From assembly GCA_000775715.1 (NCBI GenBank), contig JRWQ01000014.1, forward strand, positions 1-64,000: a stretch of 64,000 nucleotides of DNA, read 5' to 3'. This document shows positions 1 through 6,911 of the stretch, piece after piece; positions within the stretch are counted from its first letter, which is position 1, and each line of letters begins with the position of its first letter. The DNA comes from Vibrio tubiashii. Its GTDB lineage: Bacteria; Pseudomonadota; Gammaproteobacteria; Enterobacterales; Vibrionaceae. Made by a program: the position numbers and the translations under genes. Below the pieces are notes generated by a model. The model made no database searches, had not been told where the DNA came from, and saw nothing but the letters and a program-made list of their open reading frames with translations.

Positions 1-354
1 ACCGTCGAGCTCATCACCAATGCCTTAAAAATGGCGTTTGAGTCACGTAAGCCGCCTAAGGGCGTCATAATTCACTCAGACCGTGGTGTACAATACAGAG
101 CCTATAAATATCAAGACTTCATGCGCAAACATGGAGGTGTACCGAGCATGAGTCGACAGGGTAACTGTTGGGATAATGCGGTGATGGAGTCGTTCTACAG
201 TCGACTGAAAGTCGAGCTGATATATGCAGAAGACTATCAAACTGTCGAAGAAGCCCGAATGGGCATCTTCGAATACATCGAGGTATTTTATAATCGCAGA
301 AGAAGACACTCAGCGTTAGGGCATGTTAGTCCGGTTGAGTACGAAAGTATGTAG
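1..354 (+). CDS. IS3-family transposase OrfB, C-terminal part (5' end outside window)
   Basis: The frame is open from base 1, so the protein begins upstream of the window. The visible part has the second half of an rve integrase core. A HSDRGVQY block carries the second catalytic Asp. A GNCWDNAVMESF block carries the catalytic Glu about 35 residues later. The end has the usual YNRRRRHSALG and SPVEYE motifs. Spacing and wording match the IS150/IS3 OrfB group. The internal ATG at 31 is not a real start. The reading frame ends 30 bp before the inverted repeat tip, as expected for this family. Nothing in the visible part is broken. Confidence 0.9.
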   Translation, partial: TVELITNALKMAFESRKPPKGVIIHSDRGVQYRAYKYQDFMRKHGGVPSMSRQGNCWDNAVMESFYSRLKVELIYAEDYQTVEEARMGIFEYIEVFYNRRRRHSALGHVSPVEYESM

Positions 355-384
355 TTATGTACTGTCTACTTTTTGTGGGGTACA
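1..384 (+). mobile_element. 3' end of an IS3-family insertion sequence
   Basis: The right-hand end of an insertion sequence enters from the left window edge. It holds the C-terminal part of a DDE transposase and then a 22-bp terminal inverted repeat at 363-384 whose outward end, read on the minus strand, starts TGTACCCCACAAAAAG. The TG...CA ends and the transposase type are those of IS3-family elements (IS150-like group). The left end and the first reading frame lie outside the window. The element stops about 26 bp before the TTG start of the next gene, so it sits inside a cassette and may have removed that gene's original promoter or 5' end. Confidence 0.85.
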
Positions 385-409
385 CCAGTCATTCAATGGA
401 GTAATTAGT

Positions 410-1993
410 TTGAAGCAAAAAGAGTTAACCCTTCCAAAAGGGGCTACACAAGAGAAAGTACAAACAGAACAAAGTATCTTGTTCATTGGTGCTAATGGGT
501 GCGGTAAAACAAGGATGGGGACATGGATAATAAATAATGCACCAGATAAAGAGTTAGTACATAGAATTTCAGCACAAAAATCGCTCTCTTTCCCAGACTC
601 GACCAATATTAAATCTATTGACCGTGCAGAAAATGCTTTATTAAACGGAAATGATTCATTTAGTTCATTCCACCGTAACGCAAATCCAACCAGCATGTCT
701 AATGATTTCGACAAACTATTGGTTTACTTATTCTCGGAAGAAACGGAGGCCAACGCAAAATTCAAACATGAATGCAAAACGTCAGATACTAGGGTTATAC
801 CACCAAAAACTAAGATTGATCTGGTAAAAGAACTATGGGAAAGCATTCTTCCTCATAGAGAGTTGGTTGTTAGAGGGTTGAGTATTCAGACCAAAGTTAA
901 AGGTCAGGATGATGAAAGTGCATATAACTCTTCTGAAATGAGTGATGGTGAGCGAGTTATATTCTATTTAATCGGACAGTGCTTGGCCGTGCCCAAAAAT
1001 GGTGTTGTTGTAATAGATGAGCCGGAGTTGCATTTACATAAATCTGTGCAAGTACCCCTATGGAACGCAATTGAAAGGTTACGTCAGGACTGTCTTTTTG
1101 TATATTTAACCCATGATGTAGATTTTGCAGCAGCTAAACAAGCATCAAAAAATATATGGCTGAAATCATTCGATGGGAAAATATGGGATTGGTCAAGCAT
1201 AAACACAGATGAAAGCTTACCAGATGAATTAGTTATTGAAATACTAGGAAGTAGAAAATCTGTAGTATTTGTTGAAGGAGAAAATGGTAGCTTTGATAGT
1301 AGCCTTTATCGAGAATTGTTACCCAATTTTCTTGTTATCCCTCGGGGTAGTTGTACCCAAGTCATTCAATCTGTTAAAGCGTTAAAATCAAACTCTCAAT
1401 TTCATCACTTAGATGTTTACGGTGTTATAGATAGAGATAGGCGCCTTAAGAAAGAAATAGATATTCTGGAGCGAAATTCAATTTATGTATTGGAGGTTGC
1501 CGAAGTGGAAAATTTGTTTTGTACAGAGGAGGTATTGAAAATCGTAAGTGAGAGGTTAGCTCGTGATCCTGCCAATGATTTCTCAAAAGTCTCGAATACC
1601 ATTTTTTCTCGGCTAAAATCGGAGCTTGATACACAAGTTTCACTACATGTATCAAATGAAGTAAAGTTCCGGTTGAATGTTTTCGATGTTAATCAAAAAG
1701 GTGCGATGAGTATAAATTCCGCACTGGATAATCTTGTAAAAAGCATTGATATCAATGAAATGTACAGTGATACACATAAACGCTTTAGTGATGTGCTAGA
1801 CAGTAAAGACTATAAGGCATTATTAGCGCTATACAATCGTAAATCTCTCTGTACTCAGATTAGTTCTTCTTTAGGCTTATCGAATGGTAGTCTACCAGAA
1901 ACTGTTGTAAGACTCTTAAATGGTGAATGTAAACACTCTATAGTTACAGCGTTAAAGCCCTACTTTGGTCGTTTTCAACAGCACATGACATAA
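410..1993 (+). CDS. AAA ATPase fused to DUF4435 (single-gene PARIS-like anti-phage protein)
   Basis: This 527-residue protein joins an ABC/OLD-like ATPase to a TOPRIM-like DUF4435 domain. The ATPase half has Walker A GANGCGKT (27-34), a signature-like EMSDGER (176-182), Walker B VVVIDEPE (199-206) and a switch His in YLTHD (about 235). The second half has FVEGE (287-291), GVIDRDRR (about 338-345) and an EVENLF block, the pattern of DUF4435. In PARIS, AriA is an AAA_15 ATPase that holds the DUF4435 nuclease AriB and releases it when it senses phage anti-restriction proteins; fused versions are known. TTG at 410 is chosen as start because GGAG lies 8 bases before it; the open frame upstream runs into the IS end. 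The gene stops inside the first bases of an attC, as a cassette gene should. An earlier start removed by the IS is possible. Confidence 0.75.
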   Translation: MKQKELTLPKGATQEKVQTEQSILFIGANGCGKTRMGTWIINNAPDKELVHRISAQKSLSFPDSTNIKSIDRAENALLNGNDSFSSFHRNANPTSMSNDFDKLLVYLFSEETEANAKFKHECKTSDTRVIPPKTKIDLVKELWESILPHRELVVRGLSIQTKVKGQDDESAYNSSEMSDGERVIFYLIGQCLAVPKNGVVVIDEPELHLHKSVQVPLWNAIERLRQDCLFVYLTHDVDFAAAKQASKNIWLKSFDGKIWDWSSINTDESLPDELVIEILGSRKSVVFVEGENGSFDSSLYRELLPNFLVIPRGSCTQVIQSVKALKSNSQFHHLDVYGVIDRDRRLKKEIDILERNSIYVLEVAEVENLFCTEEVLKIVSERLARDPANDFSKVSNTIFSRLKSELDTQVSLHVSNEVKFRLNVFDVNQKGAMSINSALDNLVKSIDINEMYSDTHKRFSDVLDSKDYKALLALYNRKSLCTQISSSLGLSNGSLPETVVRLLNGECKHSIVTALKPYFGRFQQHMT

Positions 1994-2114
1994 CAAAGCG
2001 TTTAAGGCAGATTCGCAACGCTTGGCATTTTTGGTTTGAATCGGCTTAAGTGTTTACGGCACAATGATGTCGGTATAGTGGTGGCGTTGCTCACTACTTA
2101 ACGCGGCGTTAAGA
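1991..2114 (+). repeat. attC site 1 (VCR-like)
   Basis: The site starts TAACAAAGCGTTTAAG, overlapping the stop codon of the PARIS-like gene, and ends with the core GTTAAGA at 2108. The two ends and the inner CGCAACGC/GGCGTTGC arms are complementary, as in Vibrio attC sites. Its length of about 124 bp is typical. Confidence 0.9.
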
Positions 2115-2425
2115 AGCCCTTTTTAAATTTAGTGTCATTTCCAACGTGTGTCACGGAGCTGCACTTTGGTTCACCAGCGTCTTTTGTTGCCATGGCAAGT
2201 AGTGTGGTTCGGGCTGTTAGAGTAGGGAGCTTGTGCCAATAAGCCGTTTATCGTTTGTACAACAACCTATCATCGCTCGGCTATTGGCAGTCCTCGAACT
2301 CTATCTGTTCGCCCGTTTGCTCACGGCGTTCGTCTATCGGAGTCCAAGCATTCAATTCGGTGACCTGTGCTTTATCGTTCGTCAGTGCACATTGCACAGA
2401 CTTTAGTTTCAATTTAAGTTCTTCT
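2115..2425. other. cassette body with no recognisable gene
   Basis: About 310 bases lie between attC 1 and attC 2 with no reading frame of 60 codons or more on either strand. The strongest structure is an inverted repeat, GCCAATAAGCCG at 2235-2246 against CGGCTATTGGC at 2278-2288, an 11-bp stem with one bulged A and a 31-base loop. GTGCACATTGCAC forms a small hairpin near 2387. It may be a non-coding RNA cassette, a promoter cassette or a decayed gene. The sequence does not decide. Confidence 0.5.
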
Positions 2426-2553
2426 TAACAAAGGCGTTCAAACGGGACTGTTAACGCGTGGTAATTTTGATAGTAAAGTCAAACTCCGTGATTAGGGTGG
2501 TTTGTTTAGGCTTGGCGGTTTGCGTTGCACAGCCCCTTAACGCATCGTTGGTT
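2426..2553 (+). repeat. attC site 2
   Basis: It opens TAACAAAGGCGTTCAA and closes with CGTTGGTT, where the core GTTGGTT at 2547 departs from the GTTRRRY consensus. The inner arms TTAACGCGTGG and the right-hand GCGTTGC are present. Confidence 0.75.
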
Positions 2554-2586
2554 TGCTACAAAGAACCGGGAAGTATTGAGGAAGGT

Positions 2587-3108
2587 ATGAAAGTAGATAT
2601 TAGACCAGCTAAGGAAGACGAACTGGAACCTCTCCATTCTTTGGTTATTTCAAATGATGAATGGATGAAGTTCAATGGTCCTTACTTTCCATATTCTCAT
2701 CCAACATTAGAACAGTTTGAAAGTTCATCATTTCAGCGTTTACTCGCAGGCTCAGACTTACAATTAATCACTGTTGACGATATTCCTGTTGGAACGGTTA
2801 GTTGCTACTGGGAATGTGAAGAAACTCGTTGGCTTGAAGCTGGTGTAGTTATTTACGATGCGAAGTATTGGGGTAAGGGGATTGCTGCGCTTGCTCTACC
2901 TTTATGGGTATCGTACTTGTTCGAAACTAAAGAAATCGAGAGGGTTGGTTTAACCACTTGGTCGGGTAATCCTCGAATGATGTCTTTGGCTTTGAAACTG
3001 GGTTTTCAGCAAGAAGCAAGACTTAGAAAGGTTCGTTACTACAATGGTGAGTACTATGACTCCGTCAAATATGGTGTGTTACGGTCGGAGTGGTCAGAGC
3101 GCAACTAA
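2587..3108 (+). CDS. GNAT-family N-acetyltransferase (integron cassette)
   Basis: This 173-residue protein of the RimJ/RimL type probably moves an acetyl group from acetyl-CoA to an amine; the substrate is unknown. It starts MKVDIRPAKEDELEPL. The acetyl-CoA loop is at YWGKGIAALALPLW, and the C-terminal part LALKLGFQQEARLRK is the usual motif B region. The frame is open upstream through attC 2, but ATG 2587 has GAGGAAGG five bases ahead of it and is the clear start. The stop overlaps the start of attC 3, so the cassette is intact and same-sense with the array. Confidence 0.88.
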   Translation: MKVDIRPAKEDELEPLHSLVISNDEWMKFNGPYFPYSHPTLEQFESSSFQRLLAGSDLQLITVDDIPVGTVSCYWECEETRWLEAGVVIYDAKYWGKGIAALALPLWVSYLFETKEIERVGLTTWSGNPRMMSLALKLGFQQEARLRKVRYYNGEYYDSVKYGVLRSEWSERN

Positions 3109-3231
3109 CAATGCGTTTAAGAGGGATTCATAACGCTTGGCATTTTTGCTTCTACTTCAAATTTAGTGTTTATGGCACAATGCTTTAGGTTTGGGTGGAG
3201 GCGTTGTTCACCCCTTAACGCGGCGTTATGC
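3106..3231 (+). repeat. attC site 3
   Basis: It runs from TAACAATGCGTTTAAG (overlapping the GNAT stop) to the core GTTATGC at 3225. Inner arms ATAACGCTTGGC and GGCGTTGTTC pair. Length is 126 bp. Confidence 0.88.
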
Positions 3232-3269
3232 TTACTCTTCAATTTTTTACTAACTAAGGTTTTAACGAT

Positions 3270-3707
3270 ATGAAAAATTTAGTGATATTGACATTATCTT
3301 CTCTGGTGTTCTTTTCTTCTAACACTCTTGCTAGAGATGATATAGGAGCATATCCAATTGAAAATGCACTAAGCTCAGAAGCAGCAAAAAATAAACTAGG
3401 TACTGCTGTAAAATTCTACTTCGGTGAGCAGAAATTTCCCAAAGTGGTGGCGGAGTTTGGCGAATTCAAAACGAACAAAAAAACAAACGCGTTTAATAAA
3501 ACAGATGAAGAAGCGTGTAACTGGGTCTTCTTATCGGCCATGATAGCTCTGAAAGAACGCGCAATTAAAGAAGGCGGTAACGCGGTGGTTGATATCAAAT
3601 CTAACTACAAAAACAACCTAACTTCTAGCTCAGATACCTTTCAATGTGGTGCTGGTACTATGATTGCGGGCGTTGCATTAACAGGTAAAGTAGTGAAGTT
3701 AAAGTGA
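3270..3707 (+). CDS. small secreted protein of unknown function (integron cassette)
   Basis: The protein has 145 residues and a signal peptide of about 21 residues ending SNTLA, so it is probably periplasmic. The C-terminal half has a conserved look: EACNWVFLSAMIALKERA, EGGNAVVDIKSNYKN and CGAGTMIAGVALTGKVV. Proteins of this type are common in Vibrio and Shewanella and are sometimes misnamed excinuclease subunits; the function is not known. Two Cys residues (in EACNW and FQCGAG) may form a disulfide. It is preceded by attC 3 and followed by degenerate attC 4, so it is a whole cassette. Confidence 0.8.
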   Translation: MKNLVILTLSSLVFFSSNTLARDDIGAYPIENALSSEAAKNKLGTAVKFYFGEQKFPKVVAEFGEFKTNKKTNAFNKTDEEACNWVFLSAMIALKERAIKEGGNAVVDIKSNYKNNLTSSSDTFQCGAGTMIAGVALTGKVVKLK

Positions 3708-3713
3708 GCTTAG

Positions 3714-3822
3714 TATCAAGTTTGTAGTGCGACACTTTTTACAGATGCGTTGGTTTCAGTGATTAAGGCGGTATGCAGCGGCTTTGGTATTGCGTTACTC
3801 ACCCCTTAACAGGGCGTTATAC
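3714..3822 (+). repeat. attC site 4, degenerate left end
   Basis: The right half is good (GCGTTACTCACCCCTTAAC and core GTTATAC at 3816). The left end reads TATCAAGTTTG instead of TAACAAG and the inner left arm is weak. Confidence 0.65.
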
Positions 3823-3827
3823 CGCGA

Positions 3828-4121
3828 TCAATCATCTAACCTTTTCATGGCTTTACGGTAAACATCGCTACGTTCTCGTTTTCCGACTGCTAAGACGGTT
3901 ACAATGATGACATCGTCTTCAACTTTGTAGACGAGACGGTAGCCCGACTGACGCAACTTAATTTTATACATGTTGTCAGCTCCAGAAAGTCTTGAAGCTG
4001 GAACATGTGGGTTATCTAAGCGCTCGATTAGCTTTTTCTTAAATTGTTGTTGCAGAGTAGAGCCAAGCTTTTTCCACTCTTTGAGTGCGCTCTTTTTAAA
4101 GTCGAGTTTATAGGTCATCAA
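3828..4121 (-). CDS. relE: RelE-family toxin (reverse-oriented integron TA cassette)
   Basis: This 97-residue protein matches the RelE mRNA interferase family, which cuts mRNA in the ribosome A site. Visible signatures are DFKKSALKEWKKLGS, NPHVPASRLSG, MYKIKLRQSGYRLVYKV and VLAVGKRERSDVYRKA. The basic C-terminal KR.RSDVY block holds the catalytic residues in RelE. The start codon lies inside the 3' end of the antitoxin gene (11-14 base overlap, two possible Met starts), so the pair is translationally coupled. Opposite orientation to the array and an own promoter are normal for integron TA cassettes, which are thought to stabilise the array. Confidence 0.92.
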   Translation of the reverse strand: MMTYKLDFKKSALKEWKKLGSTLQQQFKKKLIERLDNPHVPASRLSGADNMYKIKLRQSGYRLVYKVEDDVIIVTVLAVGKRERSDVYRKAMKRLDD

Positions 4122-4356
4122 TATTTACCGAAATGCTCTCTTCAGATTCACGCTCTTTAGCGATAGCTAGTAGTTCAAGATCTTCGAGTCTGTCCATCAT
4201 CATTTCGTACGCTTCGGCAGGTACGCAATAAAATGCTGGCTCATTTCGGTTTAATACAGCAACAGGTTCGCCACAAGCACTAGTTGCAACTTTCATAGGG
4301 TTAGCTTTCAACTCGGTAATGCTTGCAGCAACATCGGCTAAAATTCTAGTGGTCAT
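4108..4356 (-). CDS. Phd/YefM-type antitoxin
   Basis: The 82-residue antitoxin precedes the RelE toxin. The N-terminal part (RILADVAASITELKANPMKV, GEPVAVLNRNEPAFYCVP) is the Phd/YefM DNA-binding fold, and the acidic C-terminus (KERESEESISVNIDDL) is expected to wrap the toxin. Many databases call such Vibrio cassette proteins RelB. An AAGAGA sequence lies 8-10 bases before the ATG. The region just upstream holds a promoter with four GGTC repeats at exact 12-bp spacing, likely the autoregulatory operator. Confidence 0.9.
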   Translation of the reverse strand: MTTRILADVAASITELKANPMKVATSACGEPVAVLNRNEPAFYCVPAEAYEMMMDRLEDLELLAIAKERESEESISVNIDDL

Positions 4357-4406
4357 ATAATCGGTCTCTTAAGTGGTCTTTATATTGGTCATTTTAGCCT
4401 CTACAA
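4351..4406 (-). promoter_or_regulatory. TA promoter with four iterated GGTC operator repeats
   Basis: On the minus strand there is a -35-like TTGTAG (4401-4406) and, 16 bases later, a -10 TATAAA (4379-4384), followed by the antitoxin ATG at 4356. On the plus strand GGTC occurs at 4351, 4363, 4375 and 4387, an exact 12-bp period that covers the -10 region and the start codon. Regular repeats on one helix face are typical of cooperative antitoxin or toxin-antitoxin binding. The operator role is inferred. Confidence 0.6.
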
Positions 4407-4413
4407 AGCGGTA

Positions 4414-4536
4414 TAACAAGTTGCTTAAGAGGGATTCGCAACGCGTGGCATTTTTACTATGCGTCGGTTTATGTGTTTAAGGTATTATGCGGAGACTAAG
4501 GTATTGCGCTGCTCACCCCTTAATGCGGCGTTAGGC
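4414..4536 (+). repeat. attC site 5
   Basis: It runs from TAACAAGTTGCTTAAG to a perfect core GTTAGGC at 4530. Inner arms GCAACGCGTGGC and GTATTGCGCTGC pair. Length is 123 bp. Confidence 0.9.
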
Positions 4537-4557
4537 GAAATTTCTTTAGGATCTTCA

Positions 4558-4878
4558 ATGACAATTTTGAAATTGATTTTAAGTGCGCTTTTGCTTTTCA
4601 GTACCGCAGCATGTTCACCTCTTGAAGTAATTCAAGATATGGACAACAAAGAAAAGAAGTTTAATGAATTAAATCTCAATAATTTCGGTGCTAGGGCAGA
4701 AACAAGTTGGGATATCCAGAATGGTGAGTTAACTGGTATTACAGTTATTTATCGTGCTAACTCACTAAATGATGTGACAGTAAGTCAACTAGAAAATTAA
4801 GTAGAATCAATGGTTAAGACCATCTATGGTGACGAGCCATATGCAATAAGTGTTGCAATTAATTTGGGTAGTGAATAA
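4558..4878 (+). pseudogene. lipoprotein cassette gene broken by an in-frame stop
   Basis: ATG 4558 opens a lipoprotein with signal LILSALLLFSTAAC and a lipobox Cys at residue 19. The first TAA comes at 4798-4800 after 80 residues. The same frame stays open past it for 25 codons (VESMVKTIYGDEPYAISVAI and four more residues), ending at TAA 4876-4878. The downstream part reads as natural protein, so the gene was probably 106 codons and lost one codon to a nonsense change. It could still make a shorter lipoprotein. The start overlapping attC 5 at 4459 is not real. No family was recognised. Confidence 0.65.
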
Positions 4879-4919
4879 GTTGTTTAGCAACGGTGTTTAT
4901 TAGCAATAGAGGAAATAAA

Positions 4920-5279
4920 ATGGAATGGTATTTGGCTGTTTTGAAGAAGTATGCAGTTTTCAATGGGCGAGCTAGACGAAAAGAATACTGGATGTTCTTT
5001 TTGTTTAACTTCATTTTTTCTTTTGTTTTGGGGTTTATTGATGGGTTATTAGGTACAGCATTTATCGGTACTGTTTACGGGTTAGTTGTATTGATTCCGG
5101 GTATAGCTGTTACTGTTCGTAGGTTGCACGATATTGGTCGAACAGGCTGGTGGGTTTTAATCGGGCTAATCCCATTAGTTGGATTGATAGTGCTTATCAT
5201 ATTTGCGGCAACTGATGGAAATGAAGGTAGTAACGAATACGGGTCCAATCCAAAGGAACTGGGCGGAACATTTGCCTAA
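4920..5279 (+). CDS. DUF805 inner-membrane protein
   Basis: The 119-residue protein is a DUF805 member. It has the family opening (MEWYLAVLKKYAVFNGRARRKEYWMF), about three membrane segments (28-48, 53-72, 88-108) and the charged RRLHDIGRTGWW block at the third segment. The function of DUF805 is unknown. ATG 4920 has AGAGGAAAT before it. No full attC separates it from the broken lipoprotein gene 41 bases upstream; only TAAGTTGTTTAG...GTTTATTAG remains. The two genes therefore now share one cassette, most likely after loss of an attC. Confidence 0.9.
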   Translation: MEWYLAVLKKYAVFNGRARRKEYWMFFLFNFIFSFVLGFIDGLLGTAFIGTVYGLVVLIPGIAVTVRRLHDIGRTGWWVLIGLIPLVGLIVLIIFAATDGNEGSNEYGSNPKELGGTFA

Positions 5280-5370
5280 CAAAGCATTTAAGAGTGATTC
5301 GCAACGCTTGGCAGTTTAGCTTCGCTCAAGTATAGCCAAGCGCCGCGCGTTCCTTAATGCAGCGTTAGGC
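5277..5370 (+). repeat. attC site 6 (short form)
   Basis: It starts TAACAAAGCATTTAAG over the DUF805 stop and ends with a perfect core GTTAGGC at 5364. Only 94 bp long, it has a shorter central loop than its neighbours but both arm pairs are kept. Confidence 0.88.
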
Positions 5371-5499
5371 TAATTGGTTGAAGAATGTACTTCTTGTCGC
5401 AATCTCAGTTCATTTAGTATAAAACTGCTTGTCTATGATGTGTGTGGGAATACTATGCCTAGATAAATGAGTATTTTTAGTAGCAGCATAGGTAAGCCT

Positions 5500-5703
5500 A
5501 TGAACATATTAATTTTTTTAGTTACCATTGTTATCGCAAAGTACATAGGGGCTCAAATCAGCGTAACCTATGATATTGTTTCAGATCCGTTTAACTTTAA
5601 GAGGGCTCTATTCGACTTTGTGCTGTACGGGACGGTTTATATGACACTCAACTATATCTATGACAAAGGAAAAGCTGCCTTGAAGAAACTAAGGCAAAAC
5701 TGA
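5500..5703 (+). CDS. small membrane protein, member of a local three-copy family
   Basis: This 67-residue protein has two hydrophobic segments (2-18 and about 34-52) and a basic C-terminus. The start at ATG 5500 is preferred over ATG 5467 because AGG lies seven bases ahead and because it aligns with the related cassette gene at 10301. The shared block is YDIVSDPFNFKRALFDF here, YKVFSQPFDIKYFLIDV at 10301, and FNFKLAMFDF in the fragment at 7482. No function is known. It is a normal cassette between attC 6 and attC 7. Confidence 0.75.
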   Translation: MNILIFLVTIVIAKYIGAQISVTYDIVSDPFNFKRALFDFVLYGTVYMTLNYIYDKGKAALKKLRQN

Positions 5704-5710
5704 ATTAGCT

Positions 5711-5832
5711 TAACAAACTGCTTAAGACGGACTATCAACGCTCGGCAATTTTGGTTCTAGTTTAGTACAGTGTTTAAGGTGGCTACTTAAGTATAGTTGT
5801 ATGCGTTGTTGCCCCTTAATAGGGCGTTATGA
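5711..5832 (+). repeat. attC site 7
   Basis: It runs from TAACAAACTGCTTAAG to the core GTTATGA at 5826. Inner arms CAACGCTCGGC and ATGCGTTGTTG pair. Length is 122 bp. Confidence 0.88.
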
Positions 5833-5856
5833 GTCTTCAAAAAATTTAGAGGTGAC

Positions 5857-6348
5857 ATGGAAGTTATAAAAAGAATTCAAGTACTTATGGTGGTGGGCTT
5901 CTTTTGTGTAAGTATTGATCAAGCTACAAAACTATTCGCGTCTGAGTACTTGCTCAAAAATACGATGAGCAGTTACTTTTTCGACACTTTTCGTATTGGG
6001 TATACTGAAAATATCGGTGCATTTTTAGGATTAGGTAATGGTCTGTCAGATGAGCTCAGATTTAGCGTTTTTGTTCTAGGTGTAGGTGCTTTCCTTTTTT
6101 TAGGGCTTCTTTATCTAATAACAAGCTCTCGACTAAATACGATGTCGTTGGTCGCACTATCAATGATTTTATCCGGTGGAGCAAGTAACCTATACGACAG
6201 AGTTCTAAATAATGGTGCGGTTATTGATTTTTTAAATATAGGTCTAGGTTCAATTCGTACAGGTGTTTTCAATATTGCTGACATAGTCATAGTAGTAGGT
6301 GTTCTGATGTTCATATTGCTGGGAAGTTACGTTGAAGCAGGTGAGTAA
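5857..6348 (+). CDS. lspA: accessory signal peptidase II (prolipoprotein signal peptidase) on an integron cassette
   Basis: The 163-residue inner-membrane aspartic protease would remove signal peptides from diacylated prolipoproteins. All family blocks are present: DQATK (21-25), TENIGAFLGLG (50-60), GGASNLYDRV with catalytic Asp114, IDFLNIG (123-129) and GVFNIADI with catalytic Asp142. Four membrane segments fit the family. An lspA copy normally sits between ileS and fkpB, so this is very likely a second, mobile copy. It could broaden the range of lipoproteins processed or give tolerance to LspA inhibitors such as globomycin; both are inferences. Both catalytic residues are intact and it is flanked by attC 7 and attC 8. 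Confidence 0.92.
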   Translation: MEVIKRIQVLMVVGFFCVSIDQATKLFASEYLLKNTMSSYFFDTFRIGYTENIGAFLGLGNGLSDELRFSVFVLGVGAFLFLGLLYLITSSRLNTMSLVALSMILSGGASNLYDRVLNNGAVIDFLNIGLGSIRTGVFNIADIVIVVGVLMFILLGSYVEAGE

Positions 6349-6356
6349 CTGGCTCA

Positions 6357-6481
6357 TAACAAAGCGTTTAATACGGACTCCCAACGCTTGGCGCTTTTGG
6401 CTTTCTTCAGGTTAAGTGGCTATGTCACAATGGTTTAGGTAAGGTGGTTGACGTTGCTAGCTACTTAACAGGGCGTTATGT
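6357..6481 (+). repeat. attC site 8
   Basis: It runs from TAACAAAGCGTTTAAT to the core GTTATGT at 6475, 125 bp, with paired inner arms CAACGCTTGGC and GACGTTGC. Confidence 0.9.
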
Positions 6482-6496
6482 GAATAGGAGGTTCCA

Positions 6497-6901
6497 ATGA
6501 ATAAGGTAGTAAAAGCACGTTTCGATGAATATCCGGAAAATGCGCGTATTAGGCTGGAAGAGCTACGAAATTTAGTCTTTCAAATCGCATCTGAGTTGGA
6601 ACTGGGTGAAGTTGATGAAACTCTAAAGTGGGGAGAACCGAGCTATAGTGTAAAAGCAGGCAGCCCGCTAAGAATGGACTGGAAGCTGAAATCCCCTAAC
6701 AATTATTACCTGTTCTTTAATTGCCAAACGAAGTTAGTCGATACATTTCGAGAATTGTATGGTGAAGAATTGGTGTTTCAGGGAAACAGAGCAATCGTTC
6801 TGACCTTATCTAAAGCGTTACCAGAAACAGCAATCAAGTCCTGTTTAGAGTTGGCTTTAACCTATCAGCAGCGTAAAAATATGCCTCTTTTGGGCGCGTG
6901 A
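6497..6901 (+). CDS. DUF1801 protein
   Basis: The 134-residue soluble protein belongs to the DUF1801/YdhG-like group. Visible blocks are FDEYPENARIRLEELRNLVFQIA, DETLKWGEPSYSV and NYYLFFNCQTKLVDTF. Related proteins bind small ligands in predicted structures, but no reaction is established. A perfect AGGAGG (6486-6491) sits five bases before the ATG. This is a complete same-sense cassette between attC 8 and attC 9. Confidence 0.88.
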   Translation: MNKVVKARFDEYPENARIRLEELRNLVFQIASELELGEVDETLKWGEPSYSVKAGSPLRMDWKLKSPNNYYLFFNCQTKLVDTFRELYGEELVFQGNRAIVLTLSKALPETAIKSCLELALTYQQRKNMPLLGA

Positions 6902-6911
6902 AAGATTCACA

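Noticed and set aside
323..409. Extra N-terminal codons in frame with the AAA-DUF4435 gene from ATG 323.
   Set aside because: This part reads through the end of the transposase gene and the IS inverted repeat, and has no ribosome binding site. The TTG at 410 with GGAG is better.
2458..2586. Longer start for the GNAT cassette gene giving a signal-like N-terminus.
   Set aside because: The sequence is the inside of attC 2. The hydrophobic stretch is a by-product of the attC and ATG 2587 has a proper ribosome binding site.
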